Assembly (NCBI GenBank): GCA_027451985.1
Contig: DAIDHS010000007.1
Location: forward strand, 18,152 to 82,151
Reading direction: 5' to 3'
Source of the DNA: Elusimicrobiota bacterium
GTDB lineage: Bacteria > Elusimicrobiota > Elusimicrobia > UBA1565 > UBA9628
Length of the DNA: 64,000 nt
Every line of letters begins with the position of its first letter. Positions within the stretch are counted from its first letter, which is position 1. Shown here piece after piece: positions 17,608 through 25,839 of this stretch. Under the pieces are notes generated by a model that was not told the DNA's origin, did not search any database, and saw only the letters and a program-made list of their open reading frames with translations. The position numbers and the translations under genes are program-made.

Positions 17608-18066
17608 TTATTGCTCCTCAACGGCCACAAGACGCTGGCTGTTGGCAGGGTCAAGCGGCGCCACCATCTCGGCCACGGTGCTGTGAGAGCCGATTAAAAG
17701 CTGGGAGTCCAGGGGAACCATCAAGGCCGGCGCGCCGCGGCGCAGGGCCAGAATCAAGGCGGCCAAAGCGAACCCCAAAGAGGGCACGACCCACCACAGG
17801 TTTCGCCACGCGCCCGCGCGGGGAGCGGGGGCGGAGGCTTGGCCGGGGATTTTCTCCATTACCGCCCGGGTGAAGGCCTCGACTCGGGCCGCTGAGGGCG
17901 CCTCGGCCGGGCGGAACAGGCGCCAAGCCAGCGAGGCGCGGCGTTCGTAGTCCTGCCGGCACAGGCCGCACGCGGCCAAGTGGGCCGTGAACTCCGTTTT
18001 AAGCGGGTCCGGGAGCTCCCCGTCCCTCATCTCGTCAATCCGCTCGCGAAAATCCTCGTGTTTCAT
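17608..18066 (-). CDS. Zinc-finger anti-sigma factor (zf-HC2)
   Basis: 152 residues from ATG 18066; ATG 18072 is two codons upstream and equally possible, while the longer frame would overlap the sigma gene. The N-terminus carries HLAACGLCRQDY, the HxxxCxxC zinc motif of anti-sigma factors, and a helix around residue 85 (LWWVVPSLGFALAALILALR) would tether it to the membrane. The C-terminal part is exposed outside. It directly follows the ECF sigma gene, its expected partner, which it would hold inactive until an envelope signal arrives. Confidence 0.85.
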   Translation of the reverse strand: MKHEDFRERIDEMRDGELPDPLKTEFTAHLAACGLCRQDYERRASLAWRLFRPAEAPSAARVEAFTRAVMEKIPGQASAPAPRAGAWRNLWWVVPSLGFALAALILALRRGAPALMVPLDSQLLIGSHSTVAEMVAPLDPANSQRLVAVEEQ

Positions 18067-18076
18067 CGTCATCACT

Positions 18077-18688
18077 TTAGACGCCGCTGGGCTCCTCAAA
18101 GTGTCGTGCGATTTCGCCAAGCTCAGCGCGAGCGCGCTTTAGGCGCCCTTTGACCGCGTCGATGGTGCAATCCAGGGCCTTGGACATCTCCAAATAACTC
18201 AGTCCCTGCGTTTCCTTGAGCACCAGGACCACCCGATGTTCGGGAGAAAGCCGCTCCAGCACGCGCCGCACCAGGTCCTTGTTCTCGAAGACGGCGCTGG
18301 AATCGGGCTCCGACACGTCCGACCGAGGTCGGGCTTGGCCGGACTCGTTCTCTTCCCCGGTCGGCGCGTCAAGGGACTCGGTCTTGTGCCGCGCCTGCCG
18401 GCGCAGGACGTCCAGGCAGTGGTTGGACGCGATGCGGTAAATCCAGGTGGAGAAAGAAGAGTCGCTCTTAAACTGGGGCAAGAAGCGGTAGGCCTTTAAG
18501 AAAATCTCCTGGGCGGCGTCCTCGGACTCGCTTGAATTGGAGAGGAGGCAAAGGCAGAGGCTCCTGACGCGGGGATAATGGCTTTTGACCAGTTCCGCGT
18601 AGGCCTGGGAGTCTCCGGAGCGGATTTTAGCGACAATCTCCGAGTCGGTGATGCGGTCTCCTTGCGGCGCTATGCGCACCGTTTGCAT
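18077..18688 (-). CDS. ECF RNA polymerase sigma factor (sigma-70 family, RpoE-like)
   Basis: 203 residues from ATG 18688; the frame upstream is not conserved and would cover the divergent promoter. Sigma region 2 is seen as ESEDAAQEIFLKAYRFLPQF...FSTWIYRIASNHCLDVLRR, region 4 as LSPEHRVVLVLKETQGLSYLEMSKALDCTIDAVKGRLKRARAEL. A Ser/Asp/Glu-rich linker separates them. Gene order sigma, anti-sigma, CpxP-like, tolC, macA, macB, GT2 makes this the likely regulator of the whole export operon. The divergent Sel1 gene starts 33 bases away, so both could share control. Confidence 0.92.
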   Translation of the reverse strand: MQTVRIAPQGDRITDSEIVAKIRSGDSQAYAELVKSHYPRVRSLCLCLLSNSSESEDAAQEIFLKAYRFLPQFKSDSSFSTWIYRIASNHCLDVLRRQARHKTESLDAPTGEENESGQARPRSDVSEPDSSAVFENKDLVRRVLERLSPEHRVVLVLKETQGLSYLEMSKALDCTIDAVKGRLKRARAELGEIARHFEEPSGV

Positions 18689-18705
18689 CCATCGGACCCA
18701 GTATA

Positions 18706-18711
18706 TATAAT
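18706..18711 (+). promoter_or_regulatory. -10 element of the Sel1-repeat gene (TATAAT), overlapping a divergent TATACT
   Basis: The 33-base space between the divergent sigma and Sel1 genes holds an AT run. On the plus strand TATAAT ends 10 bases before ATG 18722. On the minus strand TATACT lies 11 bases before ATG 18688. The two cores overlap, so the two promoters cannot easily be occupied together. Confidence 0.5.
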
Positions 18712-18721
18712 CTCGTTGGCC

Positions 18722-19684
18722 ATGCCTAGAATCCGTTTTGCCCTCGCCGCCGCTCTCTGCGGCGTTTGCGCGGCGGTTTCCGCAGGACACGCTTGGGCGG
18801 CTTCCTCCGCCGCAGACCTCATGGCCCAAGCCCGCAAGGCCTATCTCGCGGGGCAGTACCCCCAGGCCGTCGACGATCTCAAGCAGGCCGCGCAGGCCGG
18901 CAGCGCGGAGGCCGCCTACAAACTGGGCGTCATCTACGAGCACGGTCATCATGTTCCTCATGATTATGCCCAGGCCGCCCAATGGTACCGGCAAGCCGCC
19001 CTAAAAAAAGACCCCGACGCCGCCAATAATCTAGGGTTTCTGTACTACACCGGCATCGGAGGGAACCAGGACTACGCTCAGGCATTCAAATGGTTCAAGC
19101 AGGCCGCCGAATCGGGCGACAACGAGGCCCAGACCAACTTGGCGGGCATGTACTACCACGGCAAGGGCGTTGCCCGCAATTACAAGAAGGCCGCCAAGTG
19201 GTACGCCGCCGCGGCCGCGCAAGGCAATCCCTACGCGCAGAACAATCTCGGCTATCTTTACCAGCATGGTCTGGGCGTCCGGCGCGATTACAAGAAGGCT
19301 TACGCCTGGTTCCGCAAGGCGGGGGCGCAGGGCGAGGCCTTCGCGCAGCGCAACCTGGCCCTGATGCTGGAAAGCGGGTGGGGGGTCAAGCAGGATTACC
19401 TCGAAGCTTCTGCTTGGTACGAGAAAGCCGCGCGGCAGGGCAACCCTTTAGCGCAACGAAGCCTTGGAGTAATGTATGAATTTGGACGCGGCGTGCCCAA
19501 GGACGCGGTCAAAGCCTACTCATGGTACTGGCTTGCGGCCCAAAACGGCAGCCTGCGCGCCAAAGCCGACGCGTTCCGCGTCGCCAAAATTCTGAGCCCG
19601 GCGCAGATCGCAGAGGCGAAGAATGAGGCTGCGGCCGATAAGATCGCGGCACCCCAGGCTCAGGGCGCGTCCCAAAAGCCATGA
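18722..19684 (+). CDS. Secreted Sel1-repeat (TPR-like) protein
   Basis: 320 residues from ATG 18722, the first start giving a signal peptide (FALAAALCGVCAAVSAGHAWA). Six Sel1-like repeats of about 36 residues follow (for example AAYKLGVIYEHGHHVPHDYAQAAQWY and AQNNLGYLYQHGLGVRRDYKKAYAWF). Sel1 proteins scaffold protein complexes in the periplasm. It is transcribed divergently from the ECF sigma factor and overlaps the next gene (CsgG-like lipoprotein) by 4 bases, so the two are coexpressed. Confidence 0.88.
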   Translation: MPRIRFALAAALCGVCAAVSAGHAWAASSAADLMAQARKAYLAGQYPQAVDDLKQAAQAGSAEAAYKLGVIYEHGHHVPHDYAQAAQWYRQAALKKDPDAANNLGFLYYTGIGGNQDYAQAFKWFKQAAESGDNEAQTNLAGMYYHGKGVARNYKKAAKWYAAAAAQGNPYAQNNLGYLYQHGLGVRRDYKKAYAWFRKAGAQGEAFAQRNLALMLESGWGVKQDYLEASAWYEKAARQGNPLAQRSLGVMYEFGRGVPKDAVKAYSWYWLAAQNGSLRAKADAFRVAKILSPAQIAEAKNEAAADKIAAPQAQGASQKP

Positions 19685-20373
19685 GAAAAACTCCCGCGCT
19701 CCTGCGAACCCTCGCGCCCATGAGCATTGCCGCTTTGTTGTGCGCCGCCTGCGCGACGCCGGCAGCCATTTTCGTGAGTCCTCAGTACAATCCGGCCTCC
19801 ATCCATACCGTAGCGGTCTTGGGCTTCAACGACTACCCAGGAGCGTCCGGCTCGGGCCAGATGGTCTCGCAGGTTTTCGAGCCCTACTTGCTGGCGTTAG
19901 GCTACAATCTCGTTGAGCGCCAGCAGGTGCAAAGCGTGCTTCAGGAGCAGTCCTTCGATCTTTCCGGCGCCGTGAACATGGCGACAACCCAGCAGGTCGG
20001 CAAGCTCCTGGGCGCCGACGCCCTCATTTTGGGCAGCCTCACCTACTTCACCGACACGAGCCAGCAAACCGTCTTGGTGGACATGCCTCAGGAACATGCG
20101 CGCCCCATTTTCGGGCCGGTCGGAAAAAGGGGGGAAGTCGGCATCGTGGGCATGAATACCTGGCAGACCAACAACGTCGTGCCTCAGACCCAGACTACGC
20201 CGGCCCAGGTGGGAATCTCGGTCCGGATGGTCAGCGTGGAAACCGGCTCCATCCTATGGACGGGAACGGTCTCCAGCACAGGATCCGACCTTAACGCCGC
20301 AGCGCAAAACGCCTCGCAAAGCCTTATCGCGGCCTTGGCTAAAAAGCTCCACATCCCGCAGCCCGAACAATAA
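19681..20373 (+). CDS. CsgG-family lipoprotein
   Basis: 230 residues with signal and lipobox (ALLCAACAT, Cys near residue 23). The body matches the CsgG/penicillin-binding-regulator LpoB-like fold: IHTVAVLGFNDYPG, FEPYLLALGYNLVERQQVQSVLQEQ, GKLLGADALILGSLTYF, and VSVETGSILWTGTVSS. CsgG itself forms the curli secretion pore, but many shorter relatives are soluble lipoproteins; the length here favours the latter. ATG overlaps the Sel1 stop. Convergent with the RND gene 18 bases away. Confidence 0.8.
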   Translation: MRKTPALLRTLAPMSIAALLCAACATPAAIFVSPQYNPASIHTVAVLGFNDYPGASGSGQMVSQVFEPYLLALGYNLVERQQVQSVLQEQSFDLSGAVNMATTQQVGKLLGADALILGSLTYFTDTSQQTVLVDMPQEHARPIFGPVGKRGEVGIVGMNTWQTNNVVPQTQTTPAQVGISVRMVSVETGSILWTGTVSSTGSDLNAAAQNASQSLIAALAKKLHIPQPEQ

Positions 20374-20391
20374 GGCGCCGCAGGCGGCCTG

Positions 20392-23300
20392 TTAATTATC
20401 CGCGGGCAGCTCGCCCAGGGCGCGCAGGGCTTCCTGCAGGCGCTCTCCGTGCTTGCGGCTCTCCAGCTTGGACATGACCGAGTAGAAGCAGGGGACTACG
20501 AAGAGGGTGAGGTTCACCGAGACGATGATGCCGCCGATGACCGCGATGGCCATGGGCCGGATAATCTCGGAACCGGGCCCCCAGGCCGCGGCCTCGGGAA
20601 TGGCGCCGGCCAAAGTCGCGGCAGTGGTCATGAGGATGGGCCGCAGCCGGATGGGACAGGCGTCCAAGAGAGCCTCCCGCAACCCCATGCCGGCGCGCCT
20701 GCGATCATTGGTGAAGTCGACCAGCAGAATGGAGTTTTTCTTGACGATGCCCATCAGCAGAAGGATGCCGATGAGACTGTAGATGTTGAGCGATGTGTTG
20801 GTGATGTAGAGCGCCCACAAGGCGCCCGCCACGCTGAAAGGCAGGGCGGTCAGGATGGTAAGAGGATGAATGAAGCTGTTGAACTGGCTGGCCAGCACGA
20901 TGTAGGCCGCGAAAATACCCAGGATGAGCGCGAAGAGCAGGTTGCGGAACGATTCCTCGAAGGCCTGCGAACTCCCCGACATCACAATGTGGTAGCCCTC
21001 GCCCTTGGGGATGACGCGGTCGGCGATCTTCTGGATGGCGGCGATGACGTTCGACTCGGATTCGCCCTGCTTGAAGTTGCCGAAGATGCCGATGCCGCGC
21101 TCGCGGTTGTAGCGGGTGATGGTAAGCATGGTCTTGCCGGGCTTGATGGTCACCAGGTCCTTTAAGGGGATCATCTCGCCCTGAACGTTGCGCACCCATA
21201 TCTTCTCGATGTCCGCCACCGTGAGGTTTTGATTGGCCATGAGCTTGACCTGGATGTCGTCGCGGTGGCCCGCAGAATCGGTGTACTTGTTGGGCAGGAG
21301 CTTCATGCCGCCGACCAAGGCCGAGATGGTATCCGTGATGGTGGTCACGGGCACGCCCATGCGCGCGGCCTTGGCGCGGTCGGGATAAATTTCCAGCTCG
21401 GGCATGTCCGGGTTGTAGTCGGTGTCCAAGTCGGCCATCAGACCCGAGGCCTTCAAGCGCTTAAAAATCTCCTGCGAGTACCCCACCAGCTTGTCCCACT
21501 GCGGCCCCTCCACCTCGAACTCGATGGGATAGCCTCTCTGCGCGCTGAAACCCGCTTGAGACAAATCTAGAATCGCCACGCGCTGCACGCCCGGCACCTT
21601 GGCCAGTTGGCCGCGCAGATATTCCATGAATTCCTGCTGAGTTGGGCGATGGGTGAAAGGCGCGACAATCGGACGCTTCGAGGGATCATGCATGACCACG
21701 AAAAGGATGCCTTGATTGACCAGGCCACCGCCGAAGCCGCCGACGGCCTGGTAGTAGCTCTTGACCTCGGGACGCGCTTCAAGAACCTTCTCCGCGCCGG
21801 AGAAGACGCCATCGGTGTACTCCAGCGACGAACCCATCTTGGTGTAGAGCGTCACCAGGAACTGACTCTGGTCCTGCGGCGGCACGAATTCCTTGCGCAG
21901 GTACTTGGCGATGCCGTAGGAGGCGATGGTCAGCAGGAAGGCCGTAATGATGACCCACCAGCGCCGGTCCAGGCACCACGCCAGCGCCCGCTTATAATGC
22001 ACCGCCAGGCGCCCCATCCCATGGTTCATCCAACGCGTGACGGCGTTCTCGCGGCCGACCGACAGGAACTGCGAGCAGCGCATGGGCGCCAGCGTCAGGG
22101 CTTCCAGCAGCGAGAGCAGGATGGCCACGGACATCGCGACGCCGAACTGGAAGAAAAACTTGCCCACGATGCCGTTCATGAAGACCACGGGCAGGAAAAT
22201 CGCCAAAATCGCCAGGGAGGCGGCGATGGCCGCGGTGGTGATTTCCCGCGCACCTACGATGGCTGCCTGAACGCGGGGCATACCGTCCTCGTTGTAGCGG
22301 GCGATGTTCTCCAGCATCATGATGGCGTCGTCGACGATGATGCCGATGGATAAAGAAAGCGCCAAAAGCGTGAAGCTGTTCAAGGTGAACCCGCAGGCGT
22401 TCAAGAAAATAAAGGAGCCGATGACCGACACGGGGATGGCCATCACCACGTTGAACGCCGAGGACCACGACCCCAGGAACAGGTAGCAGACCAACGAGGT
22501 GAAAAGCACGGCCAGGATCAGCGTAAACACGAGATCGTTGATGGACGCCTTGATGAACTTGGTCGTGTCGACGACCACGCCCATGTGCATGCCCTTGGGC
22601 AAAAGCGGCTGCAACTCCTTGATCTTTTGCTTGACCGCGTCGGCGATGGCCACGGTATTGGTGCCGTGCTGCTTGATGACGCCCACGCCGATGGTGGGGA
22701 AGATGCCGTCGTAGCGCGAGATGCGGCGCAGTTCGTCCGTGCCTTCCTCGCACTTGGCCACGTCGCCAAGCTTGATGCGCTTCCAAACTTCGCCCAGTCC
22801 TTCGCGCGTGGGGATGATGAGCTGGTCGCACCCCTGGGCGTTTTTGAACTGGGAGTGAACGCGGATGTAGGTTTCCTTGGGCCCGTCGTCCTGGTAGCCC
22901 GTGGGCGCCAGCTCGTGTTCGGTGTCCACCGCGTTGATGATGTCCTGCACGGTGATTTCGCGCCGGGTCATGTCCGTGTTGTTCGCCCAGATGCGCATCT
23001 GCGGATCGACGTAGCCGCCCAAGAACACGTTGCCCACACCGGCCACAGTCGTAATCTGATCCTTCAGGTGGTCGCGCACGAAGAGCGCGATGTCCCGCAG
23101 GCTTACCGCGCCGTTGGCCGGCTCGTCCGTTGAGAAGGGATTGACCGCGTTCGTGCTGCTGCCGTAGACCGCCGCCCACATGATGGGCTGATCGTCGGGA
23201 TTGGTCTTGGTGATGACCGGCGGATCGATGGTCTGGGGAAGATTTTTCTGGGCCTCGGTGACGTAGGTTTGCACCTCTTCCAAAGCCGTGTTGATGTTTT

Positions 23301-23595
23301 GGTCGAGGCTAAGCTGGATGATGACTTGGGTCTGGCCTTCCTGGGAGACCGACTGCACCAGCTGCACGCCGTCAACGCTCATCACCGCGTCTTCAATGGG
23401 ATCGGCGACCGCGGACTCCATGACGTCGGGGGAAGCGCCCGCCCAGGTCACCGTCACCGTAATGACCGGGAAGTCCACGTCGGGGAGCTCGCTCACGCCC
23501 ATGCGGCTGTAGCTGATGGCGCCAAAGACGATGAGGCCCACCATGAGCATCCAGGCGAAGACGGGGTTTTTAATGGAGATGTCGGAGAGCTTCAT
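20392..23595 (-). CDS. RND-family multidrug efflux transporter (AcrB/MdtC type)
   Basis: 1067 residues, normal size. The N-terminus (ISIKNPVFAWMLMVGLIVFG) begins TM1; the proton-relay aspartates appear in GIIVDDAIMMLENI near residue 420; the two large periplasmic loops and twelve helices are all present, ending with VSVNLTLFVVPCFYSVM. AcrB-type pumps export drugs, detergents or lipids using the proton gradient and need an adaptor and a TolC channel. Here TolC lies directly upstream with a 4-base overlap, but no adaptor gene is in the operon. Confidence 0.95.
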   Translation of the reverse strand: MKLSDISIKNPVFAWMLMVGLIVFGAISYSRMGVSELPDVDFPVITVTVTWAGASPDVMESAVADPIEDAVMSVDGVQLVQSVSQEGQTQVIIQLSLDQNINTALEEVQTYVTEAQKNLPQTIDPPVITKTNPDDQPIMWAAVYGSSTNAVNPFSTDEPANGAVSLRDIALFVRDHLKDQITTVAGVGNVFLGGYVDPQMRIWANNTDMTRREITVQDIINAVDTEHELAPTGYQDDGPKETYIRVHSQFKNAQGCDQLIIPTREGLGEVWKRIKLGDVAKCEEGTDELRRISRYDGIFPTIGVGVIKQHGTNTVAIADAVKQKIKELQPLLPKGMHMGVVVDTTKFIKASINDLVFTLILAVLFTSLVCYLFLGSWSSAFNVVMAIPVSVIGSFIFLNACGFTLNSFTLLALSLSIGIIVDDAIMMLENIARYNEDGMPRVQAAIVGAREITTAAIAASLAILAIFLPVVFMNGIVGKFFFQFGVAMSVAILLSLLEALTLAPMRCSQFLSVGRENAVTRWMNHGMGRLAVHYKRALAWCLDRRWWVIITAFLLTIASYGIAKYLRKEFVPPQDQSQFLVTLYTKMGSSLEYTDGVFSGAEKVLEARPEVKSYYQAVGGFGGGLVNQGILFVVMHDPSKRPIVAPFTHRPTQQEFMEYLRGQLAKVPGVQRVAILDLSQAGFSAQRGYPIEFEVEGPQWDKLVGYSQEIFKRLKASGLMADLDTDYNPDMPELEIYPDRAKAARMGVPVTTITDTISALVGGMKLLPNKYTDSAGHRDDIQVKLMANQNLTVADIEKIWVRNVQGEMIPLKDLVTIKPGKTMLTITRYNRERGIGIFGNFKQGESESNVIAAIQKIADRVIPKGEGYHIVMSGSSQAFEESFRNLLFALILGIFAAYIVLASQFNSFIHPLTILTALPFSVAGALWALYITNTSLNIYSLIGILLLMGIVKKNSILLVDFTNDRRRAGMGLREALLDACPIRLRPILMTTAATLAGAIPEAAAWGPGSEIIRPMAIAVIGGIIVSVNLTLFVVPCFYSVMSKLESRKHGERLQEALRALGELPADN

Positions 23596-24893
23596 GGCGC
23601 GCCTCCCGTCTTCGGCAGCGGAACCTCGCCCGCCGCCACCTGAAGCTGGATGAGGCCGAAGGCCGCCTGCTGCCGGGCCGCGTTGGCCTGGACCTCGGTG
23701 TTGGCCAGGCTGGTCAGGCTGTTCATGACGTCAAGGTTGGTGACCAAATTCTGCTCAAAGTCGCTCTTCTCCGCGGCGAAGCTTTTCTTGGCGGCCTGCA
23801 CGGCGTCCGCGAAAGCCCGGGAAGAGCCGACGGCCCACTTCAGGTTCCTATAAGAGGAACGGACGTTTTCATCCGCGGTGCGCAGCGCCAAAGACAAGCC
23901 GGACTCCGCGCTCTTTTCCTGGGCCTGCGCCTCGCGAATTTGCGCGGAAATGGCGCCGCCGGTGAAAAGGGGAACCGAGAGGTTCACGGACCCGTCGTAG
24001 TGGACGTTTTTGGAGAACGCCGACTGAAGGAGGTAATAATTTCCAGTGGCGGTGATGGTGGGCCAGCGCTGGCGGCTGATAATCTTCGTCTGAAGCTGCG
24101 CGGCGTCGTAGGAATCCCGCGCAGCTTCCACGTCCGCGCGACGCTCTCCCGCGGCGAGCCAGCCTTTCAGATCGCCCGGGTCCGGCGGCGGAAGCTCCTC
24201 CGGCGCCAAGTCCTGGGCGGAATCGGTGAGGAATTTGAGCATCTCCTGCCCGGCGCTCTCCGTCTGATGCGCCTGCTCCAGTTGGGCTTTGGAGAGTTCC
24301 AAGACGGACTCGGCCGTCAGCAGGTCGCTCCTCTTGGCGCGGCCGATCTGCACCCAGCGCCGGAGAAAATCCACCTGATCCTGGCCTGCCTTGACGATTT
24401 TCTCATCGATCCCGATTTGATCCCGTGCCTGAAGGAGACTCACGTAGGCCTGGCCCACGTCCTGATAGAGAAGCTGCTCGGCGCGTTTCTCAGTCATGTT
24501 GGCGGACTCGTAATCGCGCCGACCCTGCTTGAAAGCCAGAAATTCGCGGAAACCGGAGAACAAGATCTGATTCAGGGTGATGGCCGCATGAGGCTGGTTG
24601 GTCAGGTTGATGCCTCCAATCGAGACGCCGGGGTTTTCCTCCCACAAATTAGAGGCCGTGCCGGTGATCTGCGGCATGATGTCGCCGACGAGTTCGTTAA
24701 CGTGGGCCAGCGCCTGCTTGGCCGCTTCCTTGTCTTGCGCGATGGTCTCCATGTGCGCCAAGGACAGGGCATAGGCCTGGGACAGGGTGACGGGGCGTTC
24801 GGCCGAAGCCCCGCCGTTTCCTTGGGCGTTGGCCGAGGGGGACAGGGAGCAATAGGCGGCCAGAAGGCCCGCCGCGAAAGCAAGCCGTTTCAC
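23592..24893 (-). CDS. TolC-family outer membrane efflux protein of the RND operon
   Basis: 433 residues with a signal peptide (FAAGLLAAYCSLSPSANA). OEP repeats are visible: VTLSQAYALSLAHMETIAQDKEAAKQ in the first half, and ISRQRWPTITATGNYYLLQ plus VNLSVPLFTGGAISAQIREAQAQEK in the second. The stop overlaps the RND start and its own start overlaps the TetR stop, so the three genes form one tight transcript. Should form the exit channel for that pump. Confidence 0.9.
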   Translation of the reverse strand: MKRLAFAAGLLAAYCSLSPSANAQGNGGASAERPVTLSQAYALSLAHMETIAQDKEAAKQALAHVNELVGDIMPQITGTASNLWEENPGVSIGGINLTNQPHAAITLNQILFSGFREFLAFKQGRRDYESANMTEKRAEQLLYQDVGQAYVSLLQARDQIGIDEKIVKAGQDQVDFLRRWVQIGRAKRSDLLTAESVLELSKAQLEQAHQTESAGQEMLKFLTDSAQDLAPEELPPPDPGDLKGWLAAGERRADVEAARDSYDAAQLQTKIISRQRWPTITATGNYYLLQSAFSKNVHYDGSVNLSVPLFTGGAISAQIREAQAQEKSAESGLSLALRTADENVRSSYRNLKWAVGSSRAFADAVQAAKKSFAAEKSDFEQNLVTNLDVMNSLTSLANTEVQANAARQQAAFGLIQLQVAAGEVPLPKTGGAP

Positions 24894-25489
24894 GCGTCTG
24901 CGCCCATGCCGTTGAGGAAAAAACGCACCACCTCCGGGGACTTGCCCGTGAGGGGGTACTTGGCTTTGCGCGCGGCGCGGAGCATCATTGCGCTGCGGCA
25001 GAGCCCGAAAAAGACCGTTGAGCCGTAGGAGATGGAAGCGTCAGGCTTGAACAGGCCGTCCGCCCTGCAAATCATGAGGATTTTAGAGACTTGGTCGTAG
25101 TTGCGCCGGAACTTCTCCGCCAGCTTCTCTCCGCAGCGCTGATTGCAGGCGGGGAAAGCGCCGGAGCTGAAGTTGGCCACGAAGTCATGGTAGCGGTCGA
25201 AATGGGCCAGGATGACGCGGGCGGTCTCTTCCAAGAGCGCGCGGCCGCGCCGATTCGATGCCACGACCTTTTCCAGTTCGTCGCCCAGGCGGTCGACCAT
25301 GTCGGCGAAGACCGCGGAGAACAAATCGCTTTTGTTCTTATAGTGGAGGAACAGCGTTCCCTTGGCCACGCCGGCCGAGCGCGCCACTTCGTCCAAGGAA
25401 ATGTCCTGAAAGCCGTGCTTGACCAGCAGGCGGCAAGCGGAGGAGAGAATGCGGCGCTTCTTGGCTTCCAGCAGTTCCGGGGCCTTCAT
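24890..25489 (-). CDS. TetR-family transcriptional regulator
   Basis: 199 residues. The N-terminal helix-turn-helix reads ILSSACRLLVKHGFQDISLDEVARSAGVAKGTLFLHYKNKSDLF (residues 12-55), typical of TetR. The C-terminal ligand domain is all-helical and not diagnostic. As first gene of the efflux operon it probably represses the pump and itself until an inducing compound binds. A partly palindromic site just upstream (25520-25537) overlaps the region downstream of its -10 element, fitting autorepression. Confidence 0.93.
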   Translation of the reverse strand: MKAPELLEAKKRRILSSACRLLVKHGFQDISLDEVARSAGVAKGTLFLHYKNKSDLFSAVFADMVDRLGDELEKVVASNRRGRALLEETARVILAHFDRYHDFVANFSSGAFPACNQRCGEKLAEKFRRNYDQVSKILMICRADGLFKPDASISYGSTVFFGLCRSAMMLRAARKAKYPLTGKSPEVVRFFLNGMGADA

Positions 25490-25519
25490 GTCTTTGGTAT
25501 GCGCTTGTTCCCGATCAAA

Positions 25520-25537
25520 TGACTGACCGGTTATTCA
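25520..25537. promoter_or_regulatory. Candidate TetR operator, imperfect palindrome around ACCGGT
   Basis: TGACTGACCGGTTATTCA is symmetric at 7 of 9 base pairs. It lies 31 bases before the TetR start codon and just downstream (in the TetR direction) of a TATGATAAAAT stretch that could supply the -10 element. Position and symmetry suit TetR-type autorepression. Binding is inferred. Confidence 0.4.
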
Positions 25538-25644
25538 TTTTATCATAGATCGGCGCCGCCCGATCAAGTTCGCGCGCCCGAACGGGTTTAGCGGCCGGCC
25601 GAAAAATTCCCTTCTCCGGGTTTTTATTGTAAGATGTGCGGCGG

Positions 25645-25720
25645 GAGCCCGTAGCTCAGCTGGTAGAGCACGTGCCTTTTAAGCATGTGGCCGTGGGTTC
25701 GAGTCCCACCGGGCTCACCA
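25645..25720 (+). tRNA. tRNA-Lys (anticodon TTT)
   Basis: 76 bases with encoded CCA. The acceptor arms GAGCCCG and CGGGCTC pair fully; the D arm AGCTCAGCTGGTAGAGC, anticodon loop CTTTTAA and T arm GTGGGTTCGAGTCCCAC are all canonical. A TAAGAT element at 25630 could be its -10 box. tRNA-Glu follows after a single base, so the two are probably one transcript. Confidence 0.97.
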
Positions 25721-25721
25721 C

Positions 25722-25796
25722 GCCCCCGTCGTCTAACGGCTAGGACGCGGCCCTTTCAAGGCCGAAACACGAGTTCGATTCTCGTCGGGGGCACCA
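25722..25796 (+). tRNA. tRNA-Glu (anticodon TTC), integration target of the island
   Basis: 75 bases with encoded CCA. Acceptor GCCCCCG pairs with CGGGGGC; anticodon stem CGGCC/GGCCG encloses loop CTTTCAA giving TTC. The part from the anticodon stem to beyond CCA is repeated exactly at 33688-33738, showing that a mobile element entered here and rebuilt the intact 3' end. Confidence 0.97.
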
Positions 25797-25800
25797 CTTT
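25750..25800 (+). other. attL: 51-bp direct repeat (3' part of tRNA-Glu)
   Basis: The 51 bases from the anticodon stem through CCA and CACTTT are identical to 33688-33738. This is the classic footprint of a tyrosine-recombinase element in a tRNA gene. The integrase gene begins 40 bases inside the repeat, as usual for such islands. Confidence 0.92.
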
Positions 25801-25811
25801 AATCTTGCAGA

Positions 25812-25830
25812 TGTGCCAAATTTGTGCCAT
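25812..25830. repeat. Putative integrase arm-type repeat, left end
   Basis: TGTGCCAAATTTGTGCCAT occurs here and again at 33549-33567 near the right end. Each copy holds two directly repeated TGTGCCA units. Such paired short sites near both att sites suit arm-type binding by a tyrosine integrase. The left copy overlaps the integrase promoter, which would allow autoregulation. Confidence 0.5.
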
Positions 25831-25833
25831 AAT
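25828..25833 (+). promoter_or_regulatory. -10 element of the integrase gene (CATAAT, 6 bases before ATG)
   Basis: CATAAT-N6-ATG places the transcription start at or next to the start codon 25840. It partly overlaps the left arm-type repeat. Confidence 0.45.
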
Positions 25834-25839
25834 ATCAGC

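Noticed and set aside
20374..20391. Bidirectional terminator between CsgG-like and RND genes
   Set aside because: Only a short GCCGC/GCGGC-type pairing with no T run; too weak to call.
21992..23179. 395-codon minus-strand frame in the RND gene
   Set aside because: Different frame of the RND coding region; His/Arg/Gly-rich with no domain.
23940..25028. 362-codon plus-strand frame
   Set aside because: Antisense to the TolC-like and TetR genes.
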